Positions 16,687 through 27,007 of a stretch of 64,000 bases of DNA are shown piece by piece. The stretch comes from Microbacterium sp. VKM Ac-2923 (GTDB lineage: Bacteria > Actinomycetota > Actinomycetes > Actinomycetales > Microbacteriaceae). The stretch is taken from positions 465,643 to 529,642 of the forward strand of contig NZ_JALGRP010000001.1 of NCBI RefSeq assembly GCF_022815605.1. The letters are read 5' to 3'. Position 1 is the stretch's first letter; each line of letters opens with the position of its first letter. Under the pieces are notes generated by a model that saw nothing but the letters and a program-made list of their open reading frames with translations, had not been told where the DNA came from and searched no databases. Made by a program: the position numbers and the translations under genes.

Positions 16687-18033
16687 ATGAGTGTCCTCTC
16701 CCGTTCGCGTACGGCGAAGATCATCGGCGGACTCGCCGTGGTCGGCGTCAGCGCGCTCGTCCTGGCCGGTTGTTCCGGCAGCAGCACCCCTGCCGAGACC
16801 GGCGACGCTGCCGGCGGCGACTTCCCGATCGACTGCAACGCGGCCGAGCCGGCGGCGTACACCCCCGAGTACTCCTCGAGCTCCACCGGGCCCGCGAGCG
16901 GCCTCACCTACAACATCGGTACGGCTCTTCCCGTCACCGGCAACCTCGCCTTCCTCGGCCCGCCCGAGATCGCCGGCACCGAATTCGCCGCCTCCGAGAT
17001 CAACGCCGCCAACAAGGGCGTGCAGATCAACCTCATCCAGGGCGACTCGGGCGACACCGACAACAAGGCCTACGAGACCGAGATCCCGCGCCTGCTGGGC
17101 GCCGGCGCCACGGCCATCGTCGGTGCGGCGTCTTCGGGCACCTCGCTGCAGTTCATCGACCAGGTCATCGCGGCCAATGCCGTCCAGATCTCGCCGGCCA
17201 ACACGTCGGCGGCCTTCACCGGATACGACGACAAGGGCCTGTACTGGCGGACTGCCCCTTCCGACGTCCTCCAGGGTGAGGTGCTCGGCAACCTGATCGC
17301 TTCCGAGGGCAACGAGACCCTCGGCATGATCGTCCTCAACGACTCCTACGGCACCGGCCTCGCGTGCTTCACCAAGAAGGCCTTCGAGAACGCCGGCGGT
17401 TCCGTTGTCGCGACCAGCCTTTACAACACCGGTGACACGAACTTCTCGGCTCAGATCGAGGACGTGCTGGCTCAGTCCCCCGACGCGATCGCCCTGATCA
17501 CGTTCGACGAGGTCTCCACGATCATCCCCGACCTCACCGCCAGCGTCAGCCCCGACAAGCTCTTCTTCGTCGACGGCAACCTGAAGAACTTCGGCGACCA
17601 GTTCCCCGCCGGCACGCTCGCCGGAGCCAAGGGCACGTACCCCAGCGTCGACCCCGACTCGACGGCGACTTTCCGTTCGTCGCTGGAGTCGTTCTGGAGC
17701 GGCAAGGGCAACCCCGCGCTCGAGGACTTCACCTACGCTCCCGAGTCGTACGACTCGGTCGTGCTGCTGGCCCTCGCGGCGCTCAAGGCCGGCTCCGCCG
17801 CCGGTCCCGACGTCGCGGCCAACCTGCAGTCGGTCTCCGGCGGTAGCGGCAGCGGTACGAAGTGCACCACGTACGCCGAGTGCGCCGACATCATCGTCGG
17901 TGGCGGCGAGGCCGATTACGACGGCGTCTCCGGCCCGATCACGTTCGACGAGGTCGGCGACCCGACCGAGGCGACCATCGGCGTCTTCGAGTACGGCGAC
18001 GACAACGACTACAGCTGGCTCCGCGCCGGTTGA
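16687..18033 (+). CDS. ABC transporter substrate-binding lipoprotein, branched-chain amino acid type (LivJ-like)
   Basis: A lipoprotein signal peptide ends in the lipobox LAGC, with the lipidated cysteine at residue 29. The rest is a type 1 periplasmic-binding protein: LPVTGNLAFLGPPEIAGTEF and the polar NSYGTG-like NDSYGTGLACF segment are typical of the Leu/Ile/Val-binding group. The length is 448 residues. AAGGAG lies seven bases before ATG 16687, so the longer upstream frame is rejected. It faces the livHMGF operon but probably supplies its extracellular receptor. A strong terminator follows. The true ligand (branched-chain amino acids, urea or amides) cannot be read from sequence. Confidence 0.9.
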   Translation: MSVLSRSRTAKIIGGLAVVGVSALVLAGCSGSSTPAETGDAAGGDFPIDCNAAEPAAYTPEYSSSSTGPASGLTYNIGTALPVTGNLAFLGPPEIAGTEFAASEINAANKGVQINLIQGDSGDTDNKAYETEIPRLLGAGATAIVGAASSGTSLQFIDQVIAANAVQISPANTSAAFTGYDDKGLYWRTAPSDVLQGEVLGNLIASEGNETLGMIVLNDSYGTGLACFTKKAFENAGGSVVATSLYNTGDTNFSAQIEDVLAQSPDAIALITFDEVSTIIPDLTASVSPDKLFFVDGNLKNFGDQFPAGTLAGAKGTYPSVDPDSTATFRSSLESFWSGKGNPALEDFTYAPESYDSVVLLALAALKAGSAAGPDVAANLQSVSGGSGSGTKCTTYAECADIIVGGGEADYDGVSGPITFDEVGDPTEATIGVFEYGDDNDYSWLRAG

Positions 18034-18045
18034 TCGGTTCTCTCG

Positions 18046-18077
18046 AAAGGCCCCGGAACTTCGGTTCCGGGGCCTTT
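18046..18077 (+). terminator. Terminator of the substrate-binding protein gene
   Basis: AAAGGCCCCGGAAC (18046-18059) and GTTCCGGGGCCTTT (18064-18077) form a perfect 14-bp stem around a TTCG tetraloop, 12 bases after the stop codon. Confidence 0.92.
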
Positions 18078-18201
18078 CCCGTTGCCGCGACGTGCCGCGA
18101 CCGAGCGGTCATGGATCCGTTGCGGTGAGTGGCGGGGGCCGTGCGTCAACCGCGGAATCGGCGGCGAACGCAGCGGTGAGCATCACCCGGCGCGGCGTCA
18201 G

Positions 18202-18723
18202 TCAGCGTCGCAGCGGGCCCGTGACGTGCTCGAGGATCCGATCCACGACAGTTTCCAGCGGTGCCGTCGCGTCGATGGGAACTCCGCCTCGGGGGAGTTC
18301 TTCTCCACTGATGTGCAACCGTTCGATCAGCTCCCGTTCGGCAACCCGACCGGGACCACCCCACTCGTCGGCGGGACGGGCGTCCAATCGTCGTCGGAGG
18401 GTGTCGAGGTCGACCTGCAGGACGAAGACGATGTCGAAGAGCTCCAGAAACCGGGAGGCGTTCCTCGAGCCACCGCAGAAGAAGGTGACAGGTTCGTCGC
18501 CGCTCGCAACCAGTGCCCGTACGTGGTCGATTCGCCACAGGTGATATCGATGAGCCGCGACGCCCGCTACCCGGGGAACCGGCTCACCGGTCTCCGGATC
18601 GCCTGCATAGGCGAGCTGCCGATCGCCGTTGACGGCGTGGAAGCCGCGTCTGCGCAACTCGCGGCACACGCTCGTCTTGCCCGTACCCGAGCCGCCTTCG
18701 ATCAGGTAGTTTCGCCTGCCCAC
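18202..18723 (-). CDS. P-loop ATPase, nucleoside/nucleotide kinase-like
   Basis: The 173-residue protein has the P-loop EGGSGTGKTS (9-18), the start of a small kinase fold (CRELRRRGFHAVNGDRQLAY), FVLQVDLDTLRRRLDAR as a probable lid or Walker B strand region, and a helical end. It resembles uncharacterised AAA proteins annotated as ATPase or kinase-like. The substrate is unknown. GTG 18723 has TAGCCT (minus strand, plus 18730-18735) six bases upstream, so it is probably leaderless. It lies alone between the terminators of the binding-protein gene and the liv operon. Confidence 0.72.
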   Translation of the reverse strand: MGRRNYLIEGGSGTGKTSVCRELRRRGFHAVNGDRQLAYAGDPETGEPVPRVAGVAAHRYHLWRIDHVRALVASGDEPVTFFCGGSRNASRFLELFDIVFVLQVDLDTLRRRLDARPADEWGGPGRVAERELIERLHISGEELPRGGVPIDATAPLETVVDRILEHVTGPLRR

Positions 18724-18791
18724 ACCGAGAGGCTAACCCCGCGCGGGACCAGCCGGCCGCGGCCACCCCGGGGGAGCGGCGCGCGCGCGAA

Positions 18792-18827
18792 GAAGGCCCG
18801 GGCCCCGCAACGGGTGCCCGGACCTTC
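18792..18827 (-). terminator. Terminator of the livHMGF operon
   Basis: GAAGGCCCGGGCCCC (18792-18806) pairs imperfectly with GGGTGCCCGGACCTTC (18812-18827), 18 bases past the livF stop. Confidence 0.75.
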
Positions 18828-18844
18828 CGGTGGTGACGCGCGGC

Positions 18845-19567
18845 TCAGGTGCCGAGCGTGCCCAGGTACAGACCGATCACGGCGGGATCGTCCATCAGTT
18901 CGCGGCCGGTGCCGGTGTAGGCGTCGCGGCCCTGGTCGAGGACATACCCTCGATCGCAGATCTGCAGGCAACGACGGGCGTTCTGCTCCACCATGATGCA
19001 GGTCACGCCGGCCTTGTTGATCTCGGAGACGCGGATGAAAGCCTCGTCCTGACGCACGGGCGAGAGCCCCGCCGACGGCTCGTCGAGCAGCAGCACCTTG
19101 GGGTCCATCATGAGGGCGCGGCCCATGGCGACCATCTGGCGTTCGCCGCCCGAGAGCGACCCCGCGCGCTGCTTCAAGCGCTTCGCCAGGTCGGGGAAGA
19201 TGCTCGTGACGAAGTCGACGCGCTCGCTGAAGCCCTTCGGCCGCTGGTAGAGCCCCATCTGAAGGTTCTCCGCGATCGTGAGACTCGGGAACACGTTGTT
19301 CGTCTGCGGTACGAACCCGACGCCCTTGGCGACGAGCTTGTTGGCGCGCAGCCCCGTGATCTCTTCGCCCTGGAGCAGGACGGACCCCTGGCGCACCTTG
19401 ACCTGTCCGAAGATGGCCTTGAGCATCGTCGACTTGCCGGCGCCGTTCGGGCCGATGATGCCGATGAGCTCTCCGGGGGCGGCGGTGAGGTTGGCGCCGT
19501 TGAGGATGTTGACGCCCGGAAGGTATCCGGCGTGCACGTCACGGAGCTCGACAACGTTGGCGGTCAT
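18845..19567 (-). CDS. livF: Branched-chain amino acid-type ABC transporter ATPase LivF
   Basis: The 240-residue ATPase has Walker A GPNGAGKST (39-47), the ABC signature LSGGERQMVAMGRALM and Walker B VLLLDEPSAGLSP, with the QTNNVFPSLTIAENLQMG Q-loop region typical of LivF. It energises import together with LivG. Its start overlaps the livG stop by four bases (ATGA), so the two are translated in step. It is the last gene of the operon. Confidence 0.93.
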   Translation of the reverse strand: MTANVVELRDVHAGYLPGVNILNGANLTAAPGELIGIIGPNGAGKSTMLKAIFGQVKVRQGSVLLQGEEITGLRANKLVAKGVGFVPQTNNVFPSLTIAENLQMGLYQRPKGFSERVDFVTSIFPDLAKRLKQRAGSLSGGERQMVAMGRALMMDPKVLLLDEPSAGLSPVRQDEAFIRVSEINKAGVTCIMVEQNARRCLQICDRGYVLDQGRDAYTGTGRELMDDPAVIGLYLGTLGT

Positions 19568-20562
19568 CGGCCGTCCTCCTTCTTGTGCGACGACGTGTCG
19601 TCGATCGCGGCGTCGACCTGCTGTGCGGTCTCGAGCAGCTCTGCGGCCGCGGCGGAGTCGACGGTGCCGGCGTGCCGGCCCGTCACCACGCCGAGGTCGA
19701 CGTCCTGGTGGGCGCCGAGGTACGCGTCGATGACCGCCTGATCCTTCATGACCGTGTCGGGCGGACCCTCGGCCACGATCTTGCCCTCGGCCATCACGAC
19801 CACCCAGTCGGCGATGTGACGGACCATGTGCATGTCGTGCTCGACGAACAGCACGGTCATCCCGAGGTCCTTCAGGTCGAGGATGTGATCGAGCAGCGAC
19901 TGCGTGAGCGCGGGGTTCACCCCGGCCATCGGCTCGTCGAGCATCACGAGGGTCGGGTCGCTCATCAGCGCGCGTGCCATCTCGAGCAGCTTGCGCTGAC
20001 CGCCGGAGAGGGAGGCGGCGAAATCGCCCTCTTTGCTGTCCAGCTTGAAGCGGGCGAGCAGGTCACGCGCCTTGGCCTCGTTGTCGGCCTCCTGCTTGCG
20101 CCAGACGAAGGGAAGGATGCTCGAGAACAGGCTCTCGCCCTTCTGCTTCGTCGCTCCGAGCTTCATGTTCTCGAGCACGGTCAGAAGACCCAGCGCCTTG
20201 GTGAGCTGGAAGGTGCGCACCTGTCCCATCCGGGCCGCCTTGAAAGCGGGGATGCCGGCGAGGTTCTTGCCGTCGAACGACCACTGGCCGCTGTTGGGCT
20301 TGTCGAAGCCGGTGAGCAGGTTGAACAGGGTCGTCTTCCCGGCTCCGTTGGGTCCGATCAACGCCGTGATGGCATTGCGTGGGATCTCGAGGTGCTTCAC
20401 GTCGACCGCCGTGTTGCCGCCGAAGTCACGGCGGACGTTGTCGGCGATGATGATCGGATCGACTTTGGCGACGCCGGGAGCGACATCGCCCTTGTGCAGG
20501 CCGGTCGCTTTCACGCGCGGCGCCGAGGCGCCGGGTGCGACGGGCGTGGACTCATCGGACAA
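19564..20562 (-). CDS. livG: Branched-chain amino acid-type ABC transporter ATPase LivG
   Basis: This 332-residue ATPase has Walker A GPNGAGKTT (70-78), signature LSGGQRKLLEMARALM and Walker B LVMLDEPMAGVNP, and the LivG-specific RTFQLTKALGLLTVLENM. It is longer than the usual 255 residues because of an N-terminal extension of about 35 and a C-terminal extension of about 45 residues rich in A, D and E (SAAAAELLETAQQVDAAIDD). The role of these extensions is unknown. The start overlaps the livM end by 11 bases. Confidence 0.92.
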   Translation of the reverse strand: MSDESTPVAPGASAPRVKATGLHKGDVAPGVAKVDPIIIADNVRRDFGGNTAVDVKHLEIPRNAITALIGPNGAGKTTLFNLLTGFDKPNSGQWSFDGKNLAGIPAFKAARMGQVRTFQLTKALGLLTVLENMKLGATKQKGESLFSSILPFVWRKQEADNEAKARDLLARFKLDSKEGDFAASLSGGQRKLLEMARALMSDPTLVMLDEPMAGVNPALTQSLLDHILDLKDLGMTVLFVEHDMHMVRHIADWVVVMAEGKIVAEGPPDTVMKDQAVIDAYLGAHQDVDLGVVTGRHAGTVDSAAAAELLETAQQVDAAIDDTSSHKKEDGR

Positions 20563-21535
20563 AGGTCATCTCCTTCTTGCTGCCCAGGATGCCCTGGGGG
20601 CGGAAGATCACGAGCAGCATGAGCGCGACGCCGACGATGACGAAGACGAGCATCTGCGACTGGTCGGCGCTGAGGAACGGCAGCAGTCCGATGGAGGACA
20701 GGGCCGGCAGCAGGTTCGACAGGAACGCGCGCACGACCCAGAACAGCACGGCGCCGAGCACCGGGCCGAAGATCGTGGCCGCGCCTCCGAGCAGCAACGC
20801 CGTGTAGACGAAGAACGTCTGCGACGTCACGTAGACGTTCGGGTTCACGTTCGTGTCCATGGCGGTGATGATGCCGCCGGCGGCGATGATCACACCGCCG
20901 ATGACGAGCGCCTGCATCTTGAACGCGAAGACGTTCTTGCCGAGCGCACGCACGGCATCCTCGTCTTCCCGGATGCCGCGGATCACGCGGCCCCACGGGC
21001 TGCGCATCAGCATCCAGACCAGCAGCACCGCGACCGCGACGGCAAGCAGGCCCAGGATGATGACGTACCAGCGGTTGGCGTTGTAGGTCCACGGGCCGAG
21101 GCCGTAGTCGCCCGCCGGCAAGGGGTTGTTCTCGCCGCGCCAGCCCGACTGGAAGTTGAACAGGCCGTCGGCCGAGCCGGTGACGCTGCGGAAGGTCGAC
21201 GTCAAGAAGATCAGGCGCAGGATCTCTGCTGCGGCGATCGTGACGATGGCGAGGTAGTCGCCGCGCAGGCGCAGCGTCGGAATGCCCATGATGAGCGCGA
21301 AGACGACGGCCGCGGCGAAGCCGATGAGGGCGGCGAGCGGCCACGCGAGACCGAACGTGAGGATCGAGATCGCGAAGCCGTACGCGCCGATGGCCATGAA
21401 GCCCGCGACGCCCATGTTGAGCAGACCGGCGAAGCCGAAGTGCATCGACAGGCCGATCGCGGCGAGGGCGTACCCGAACGTGGCCGGCGCGAGGATCTGC
21501 GACGCCGTGTTGGAGAGGATCTGCAGGAAGTCCAT
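20552..21535 (-). CDS. livM: Branched-chain amino acid-type ABC transporter permease LivM
   Basis: The 327-residue integral membrane protein shows the family core LRGDYLAIVTIAAAEILRLI and the EAA-like segment IRGIREDEDAVRALGKN that contacts the ATPases, with eight or more hydrophobic helices. I start it at ATG 21535 seven bases after the livH stop, rather than at upstream codons inside livH. It forms the translocation pathway with LivH. Confidence 0.92.
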   Translation of the reverse strand: MDFLQILSNTASQILAPATFGYALAAIGLSMHFGFAGLLNMGVAGFMAIGAYGFAISILTFGLAWPLAALIGFAAAVVFALIMGIPTLRLRGDYLAIVTIAAAEILRLIFLTSTFRSVTGSADGLFNFQSGWRGENNPLPAGDYGLGPWTYNANRWYVIILGLLAVAVAVLLVWMLMRSPWGRVIRGIREDEDAVRALGKNVFAFKMQALVIGGVIIAAGGIITAMDTNVNPNVYVTSQTFFVYTALLLGGAATIFGPVLGAVLFWVVRAFLSNLLPALSSIGLLPFLSADQSQMLVFVIVGVALMLLVIFRPQGILGSKKEMTFVR

Positions 21536-21542
21536 GGTGTAC

Positions 21543-22856
21543 CTACCCGATTCGCTCTCGGCGGCCGAGGATGCCCTGCGGCCGGAAGAGGAGGATGACG
21601 ATGAGCACCACGAGAGCGCCCACATACTTCATGTCGGAGGGGATCCACAGCGTGGACACCTCGACGAGGAGGCCGACGATGATCGAGCCGATGAGGGCGC
21701 CGAACGCCGTTCCGAGGCCGCCGAGCACGACGGCGGCGAACATGAGCAGCAGGATGCCGGAACCCATGTCCCACCGGATGCCGGGGCGGAAGTAGGCCCA
21801 GAGCACGCCGGCGAGACCGGCGAGCGCGGAGGCCAGGACCCACACGATGCGGACGACGTTGTCGACGTCGATGCCGGATGCGGCCGCGAGCGAGGGGTTG
21901 TCGGACACGGCACGGGTCGCGCGGCCGAGGCGCGTGCGGGTCAGCCACCAGGCGAAGGCACCGATGACGATGATCGAGATCGCCATGCTCGTGACGTCGG
22001 TGATGCTGATGCGTACCGGCCCGAGGCCCGGGATGATCTCGCTCGAGGCGCCGGGCAGCTGCTGCGTTCCGCCGCCGATGAAGATCTGGAAGACGTAGCG
22101 CAGCGCCAGCGACAGACCGATCGAGACGATCATCAGCTGGACGATCCCGAGGCCACGCCGTCGCAACGGCCGCCAGATCCCGGCATCCATCGCCAGCCCG
22201 AAAAGGCCCGACAAGATGATGGCGAGCGGGATGGCGACCCAGACCGACCATCCGGTGCCCGCGCTCAGGAACAGGGCGGCGATGGCGCCGAAGGTCACCA
22301 TCTCACCGTGCGCGAAGTTCGACAGTCCCGTCGTGCCGAACACGAGCGAGAGTCCGATCGCGGCGAGGGCGAGCATGAGGCCGAAGTTCAGACCGTTCAC
22401 CGTGCGCGAGAGCAACTGATCGAGGAAGCTCGTCGTCTGCCGCTCCGCAGCTCCGAGGGTGAAGTTGCTGGACACGGTGCTGGAGCTTCCGAACTCCACC
22501 GTGCGCTCGAACTCCTGACCGTCGGGGACCGAGATCCCCGTGAGCGAACTCTGGTCGAGCTCGAGCGTCCAGGCGCCGTCCTTCGTCGGGACCTTGATGG
22601 TCGCGCGGCCGCGTTCGTCGGTCGTGCCCTCGCCGGTGAAGGTGCCGTCGGTGGCGGTCACCTTCGCCTGCGCGACGGGCTCGCCTTCGGAACGGACGTT
22701 CACGTTGATCGAGTAGGGAAGATCCTCATCGTTGACGGCTGCCACCGATGACGGGGCGAGCCCGAACACCAGAGCGGCAGCGAAGAAGCCTGACAACAGC
22801 GTCAGGATCGAACGTCGACGGCGAGGCATCCTTGGGGATGCTTGCCGAGTGGTCAC
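21543..22856 (-). CDS. livH: LivH-type permease fused to a signal peptide and an extracytoplasmic Ig-like domain
   Basis: The C-terminal 290 residues are a standard LivH permease (LNFGLMLALAAIGLSLVFGT, then GLSNFAHGEMVTFGA; coupling loop RPLRRRGLGIVQLMI). Ahead of it lie a basic Arg-rich leader, a hydrophobic signal segment ending near SVAA (about residue 40) and roughly 100 residues resembling a carboxypeptidase-regulatory or Big-type beta domain (EGEPVAQAKVTATDGTFTGE, then LELDQSSLTG). I choose GTG 22856 because AGGAGG lies four bases upstream, while ATG 22829 has no spaced site. The extra domain would face outside and might dock the lipoprotein receptor, which is inference. It is the first gene of the operon. 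Confidence 0.87.
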   Translation of the reverse strand: MTTRQASPRMPRRRRSILTLLSGFFAAALVFGLAPSSVAAVNDEDLPYSINVNVRSEGEPVAQAKVTATDGTFTGEGTTDERGRATIKVPTKDGAWTLELDQSSLTGISVPDGQEFERTVEFGSSSTVSSNFTLGAAERQTTSFLDQLLSRTVNGLNFGLMLALAAIGLSLVFGTTGLSNFAHGEMVTFGAIAALFLSAGTGWSVWVAIPLAIILSGLFGLAMDAGIWRPLRRRGLGIVQLMIVSIGLSLALRYVFQIFIGGGTQQLPGASSEIIPGLGPVRISITDVTSMAISIIVIGAFAWWLTRTRLGRATRAVSDNPSLAAASGIDVDNVVRIVWVLASALAGLAGVLWAYFRPGIRWDMGSGILLLMFAAVVLGGLGTAFGALIGSIIVGLLVEVSTLWIPSDMKYVGALVVLIVILLFRPQGILGRRERIG

Positions 22857-24675
<1,819 letters not shown>

Positions 24676-24685
24676 TCCTCGGTAT

Positions 24686-24719
24686 CGAAGGGCCGGGCAG
24701 GTGGCTGCCCGGCCCTTCG
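24686..24719 (+). terminator. Terminator of guaB
   Basis: CGAAGGGCCGGGCAG (24686-24700) and CTGCCCGGCCCTTCG (24705-24719) form a perfect 15-bp stem with a GTGG loop, 10 bases after the stop. Confidence 0.92.
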
Positions 24720-24834
24720 TGTGCGCGGGTGAGTGCACAGATGAGAATCGGCGTGCATGCATGCCAGAAAAATCGCACGATCGTAGTCTTCCTGCAGACG
24801 CATGTGTACATGCGCACCGAAGCAGGGAGAGAAC

Positions 24835-25902
24835 ATGAAACGCGTTGTGATCGGCGTCGTCGCCGTCGCGCTCCTCGTGATCGGCGGGACGATGCCTGCC
24901 TCGGCGGAGGAGACCGAGTCAGACGTCTTGCAGCAGATCCTCGACGACACGGCGTCCGCGCGCCTCGAGGGCGATGACGTCGTCGCCCGCACGGGAGACG
25001 TGACCGCCGTCCTGCCCACCGACGTCGACGAGCCGGTGATGCTCTCGGCGCCCGGCGGTCAGGTGGTGACCGTGTCGCTGCCGTCGGACGACGCCGCCGC
25101 GCCCAGCAAACGGGTGGGCGCGGCGGCGGTCGAGCACGAGCGCGGGGACGGCTCGAGCATCGTCCCGGCCGTCCGCAGCAACGGCGTGTTGCAGGTCATG
25201 TCGGTGATGGACGACGCCGCCTCGCCGACGGCGTTCACGTACGAGGTGGCCGCGGGGGACGGGAGCTCGCTCGTGGCGCTGCCCGATGGCGGGGTGATCG
25301 TCCTCGATAGCGACGGTCAGGAGGCGGCGATGGTCGCCCCGCCATGGGCCCTGGATGCCGAGGGACGCAGCATCCCGACGCGCTACGAGATCGACGGCGA
25401 GCGTCTGACGCAGGTCGTCGACACAGCCGCTGCCGCCGACGTGGCCTACCCGGTCGTGGCCGATCCGGGAATCTCGGTGACCTACACGCAGTACCGCATC
25501 ACAGATCTGAGCCGCAGCGACAACTGGACGAACCGCGGAGTGCAGATCGGACTGTGCAAGATCGAGCGCGGCGCCGGAGGTGGACAGTGCACGATCTCGG
25601 CCTCGCGGGACGTGGGCACGACGATCCAGACGAGCCTCGGCGCGACCGTCAGCGACGTCGCGGCGGGAATCAACTTCTCCGCGTCCCACAAGCGCACTGT
25701 GTCGGTGTCGTGGACCTCGCCGCGCGCATCGGTGGGATCGTCGTTCAAGGCGTGGGCGACCGGCACGAAGGCGAGCTATCGCGTGCAGAAGTGGATCGGC
25801 AACAAGGTCGTGGGGGAGTACCGGCCGCGGTGGAGGCTGGTCGAGACCTCGGGGCAGCTGATGGCCTTCTCTCCCAACGACGGCTTCGCCATCGGCCAGT
25901 GA
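24835..25902 (+). CDS. Secreted protein of unknown function
   Basis: The 355-residue product starts with a clear signal peptide (hydrophobic VVIGVVAVALLVIGG, cleavage after PASA near residue 24). Residues 30-215 are a beta-rich segment ending AAADVAYPVVADPGIS; the YPVVADP phrase recurs in many secreted actinobacterial proteins and usually marks the border of a shared N-terminal module. The last 140 residues contain two cysteines (GLCKIERG and GGQCTIS) and Trp/Ser/Arg-rich strands of unknown fold. GGGAGAG precedes ATG 24835. The upstream 115 bases are poorer in G+C and hold palindromes such as GCATGTGTACATGC. Confidence 0.8.
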   Translation: MKRVVIGVVAVALLVIGGTMPASAEETESDVLQQILDDTASARLEGDDVVARTGDVTAVLPTDVDEPVMLSAPGGQVVTVSLPSDDAAAPSKRVGAAAVEHERGDGSSIVPAVRSNGVLQVMSVMDDAASPTAFTYEVAAGDGSSLVALPDGGVIVLDSDGQEAAMVAPPWALDAEGRSIPTRYEIDGERLTQVVDTAAAADVAYPVVADPGISVTYTQYRITDLSRSDNWTNRGVQIGLCKIERGAGGGQCTISASRDVGTTIQTSLGATVSDVAAGINFSASHKRTVSVSWTSPRASVGSSFKAWATGTKASYRVQKWIGNKVVGEYRPRWRLVETSGQLMAFSPNDGFAIGQ

Positions 25903-25903
25903 A

Positions 25904-26182
25904 ATGCGTCGCCCTTTCTCGATCTGGCCTCGCATCGTCGCGTGGGGCGTGCCGCTCCTCGCCCTCGGGATCGGGACGATCCTTGCCGCGGTCGACACGG
26001 TGCCGATCTGGACGTCCGGCGGTTCTGCGACGACGGGTGTCGAGACCTTCGTCGCCGGCACCGTCGCGCTCGGGCCCGCCGGACTCGTCCTGATCGGCGC
26101 GGGCGTGCTGTCGCTTACGGCGACGTCGCTCGTCGAGATGGTCCGTGCCGACGCGGCGTCGCCGGAGCAACCTGCGGGGTGA
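25904..26182 (+). CDS. Small two-helix membrane protein
   Basis: The ATG is one base after the previous stop, so the gene is almost certainly co-translated with the secreted protein. The 92-residue product has hydrophobic helices at about 9-30 and 49-78. No family is recognised. By context it may accompany the secreted protein as a membrane partner. Confidence 0.7.
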   Translation: MRRPFSIWPRIVAWGVPLLALGIGTILAAVDTVPIWTSGGSATTGVETFVAGTVALGPAGLVLIGAGVLSLTATSLVEMVRADAASPEQPAG

Positions 26183-26329
26183 CGCGGGGAGTTCCTGTTC
26201 ACCGGTCATCTCGCCGTCCCGGCGAACACGTTCCGCGTGTGGACTCGTCGCAGCTCGCCTGAGAGAGAAGCGCGTCGTTCGGGTGCGCTGACGGCGCCGC
26301 ACGCAGCACTCCGCGGCTACGCTGAGCGC

Positions 26330-26998
26330 ATGATCCGGCGGAGAAGTCACCCCGACGCATCCGTGTCGGCGCGGCGTACCGAGGCGTTCACCGACGGGGT
26401 GTTCGCGATCGCGGCGACGCTGCTGGTGTTGGGGCTCACCGATCAGTCGTTGGGATCGCCCACCAGCAACAGCGAGCTCGCGGGCGCACTGCGCGACCTC
26501 TCGCATCCGCTCTTCTCCTTCGTCATCAGCTTCCTCATCTTGTGCCTCATGTGGGTCACGCACGTGCGGCAGTTCGAGTACATTGCCCGCGTCGACGGCC
26601 TCGGGATGTGGATCAACAGCTTCCGGCTGCTCTTCGTCGTGCTCGTGCCGTTCACTTCGTCGCTCAACACGACTTTCTCCGAGCTGCTGCTCGGACGGGT
26701 GCTGCTGCCGGTGAACTTCTTCCTCGCGATCCTGCTCGGGTGGGTGCAGTGGGTGTGGGCGGTCCGCTCGGGAGCGATTCCCGACCTGACCCGCTCGGAC
26801 GCCCGTCGGATGGGGCGCGCGGGTCTCAGTGCGGTCCTCATCAGTGCGGTGGTCCTGGCCCTCAGCCCTCTCCTCGGATCGATCGCGTTCCTGCTCTTCG
26901 CCTTCGACGGTCTGGTCACGCGGATGCTGCGCGGTGGCAACGACCCGGCGGAGGCGCTGTCCGCCCCCGCCGCCGGTGATGTCGGAGGGCGCGGGTAG
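26330..26998 (+). CDS. TMEM175/DUF1211-family integral membrane protein
   Basis: The 222-residue protein carries the family signature RRTEAFTDGVFAIAATLLVL (residues 15-34) in its first helix and six hydrophobic segments in all, as in bacterial TMEM175 potassium-selective channels. ATG 26330 has TACGCT at 26318-26323 six bases upstream, the leaderless arrangement, so the longer upstream frame is rejected. Its stop codon TAG is the first part of the TAGGCT promoter element of the next gene. Confidence 0.85.
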   Translation: MIRRRSHPDASVSARRTEAFTDGVFAIAATLLVLGLTDQSLGSPTSNSELAGALRDLSHPLFSFVISFLILCLMWVTHVRQFEYIARVDGLGMWINSFRLLFVVLVPFTSSLNTTFSELLLGRVLLPVNFFLAILLGWVQWVWAVRSGAIPDLTRSDARRMGRAGLSAVLISAVVLALSPLLGSIAFLLFAFDGLVTRMLRGGNDPAEALSAPAAGDVGGRG

Positions 26999-27007
26999 GC
27001 TGGAGGG

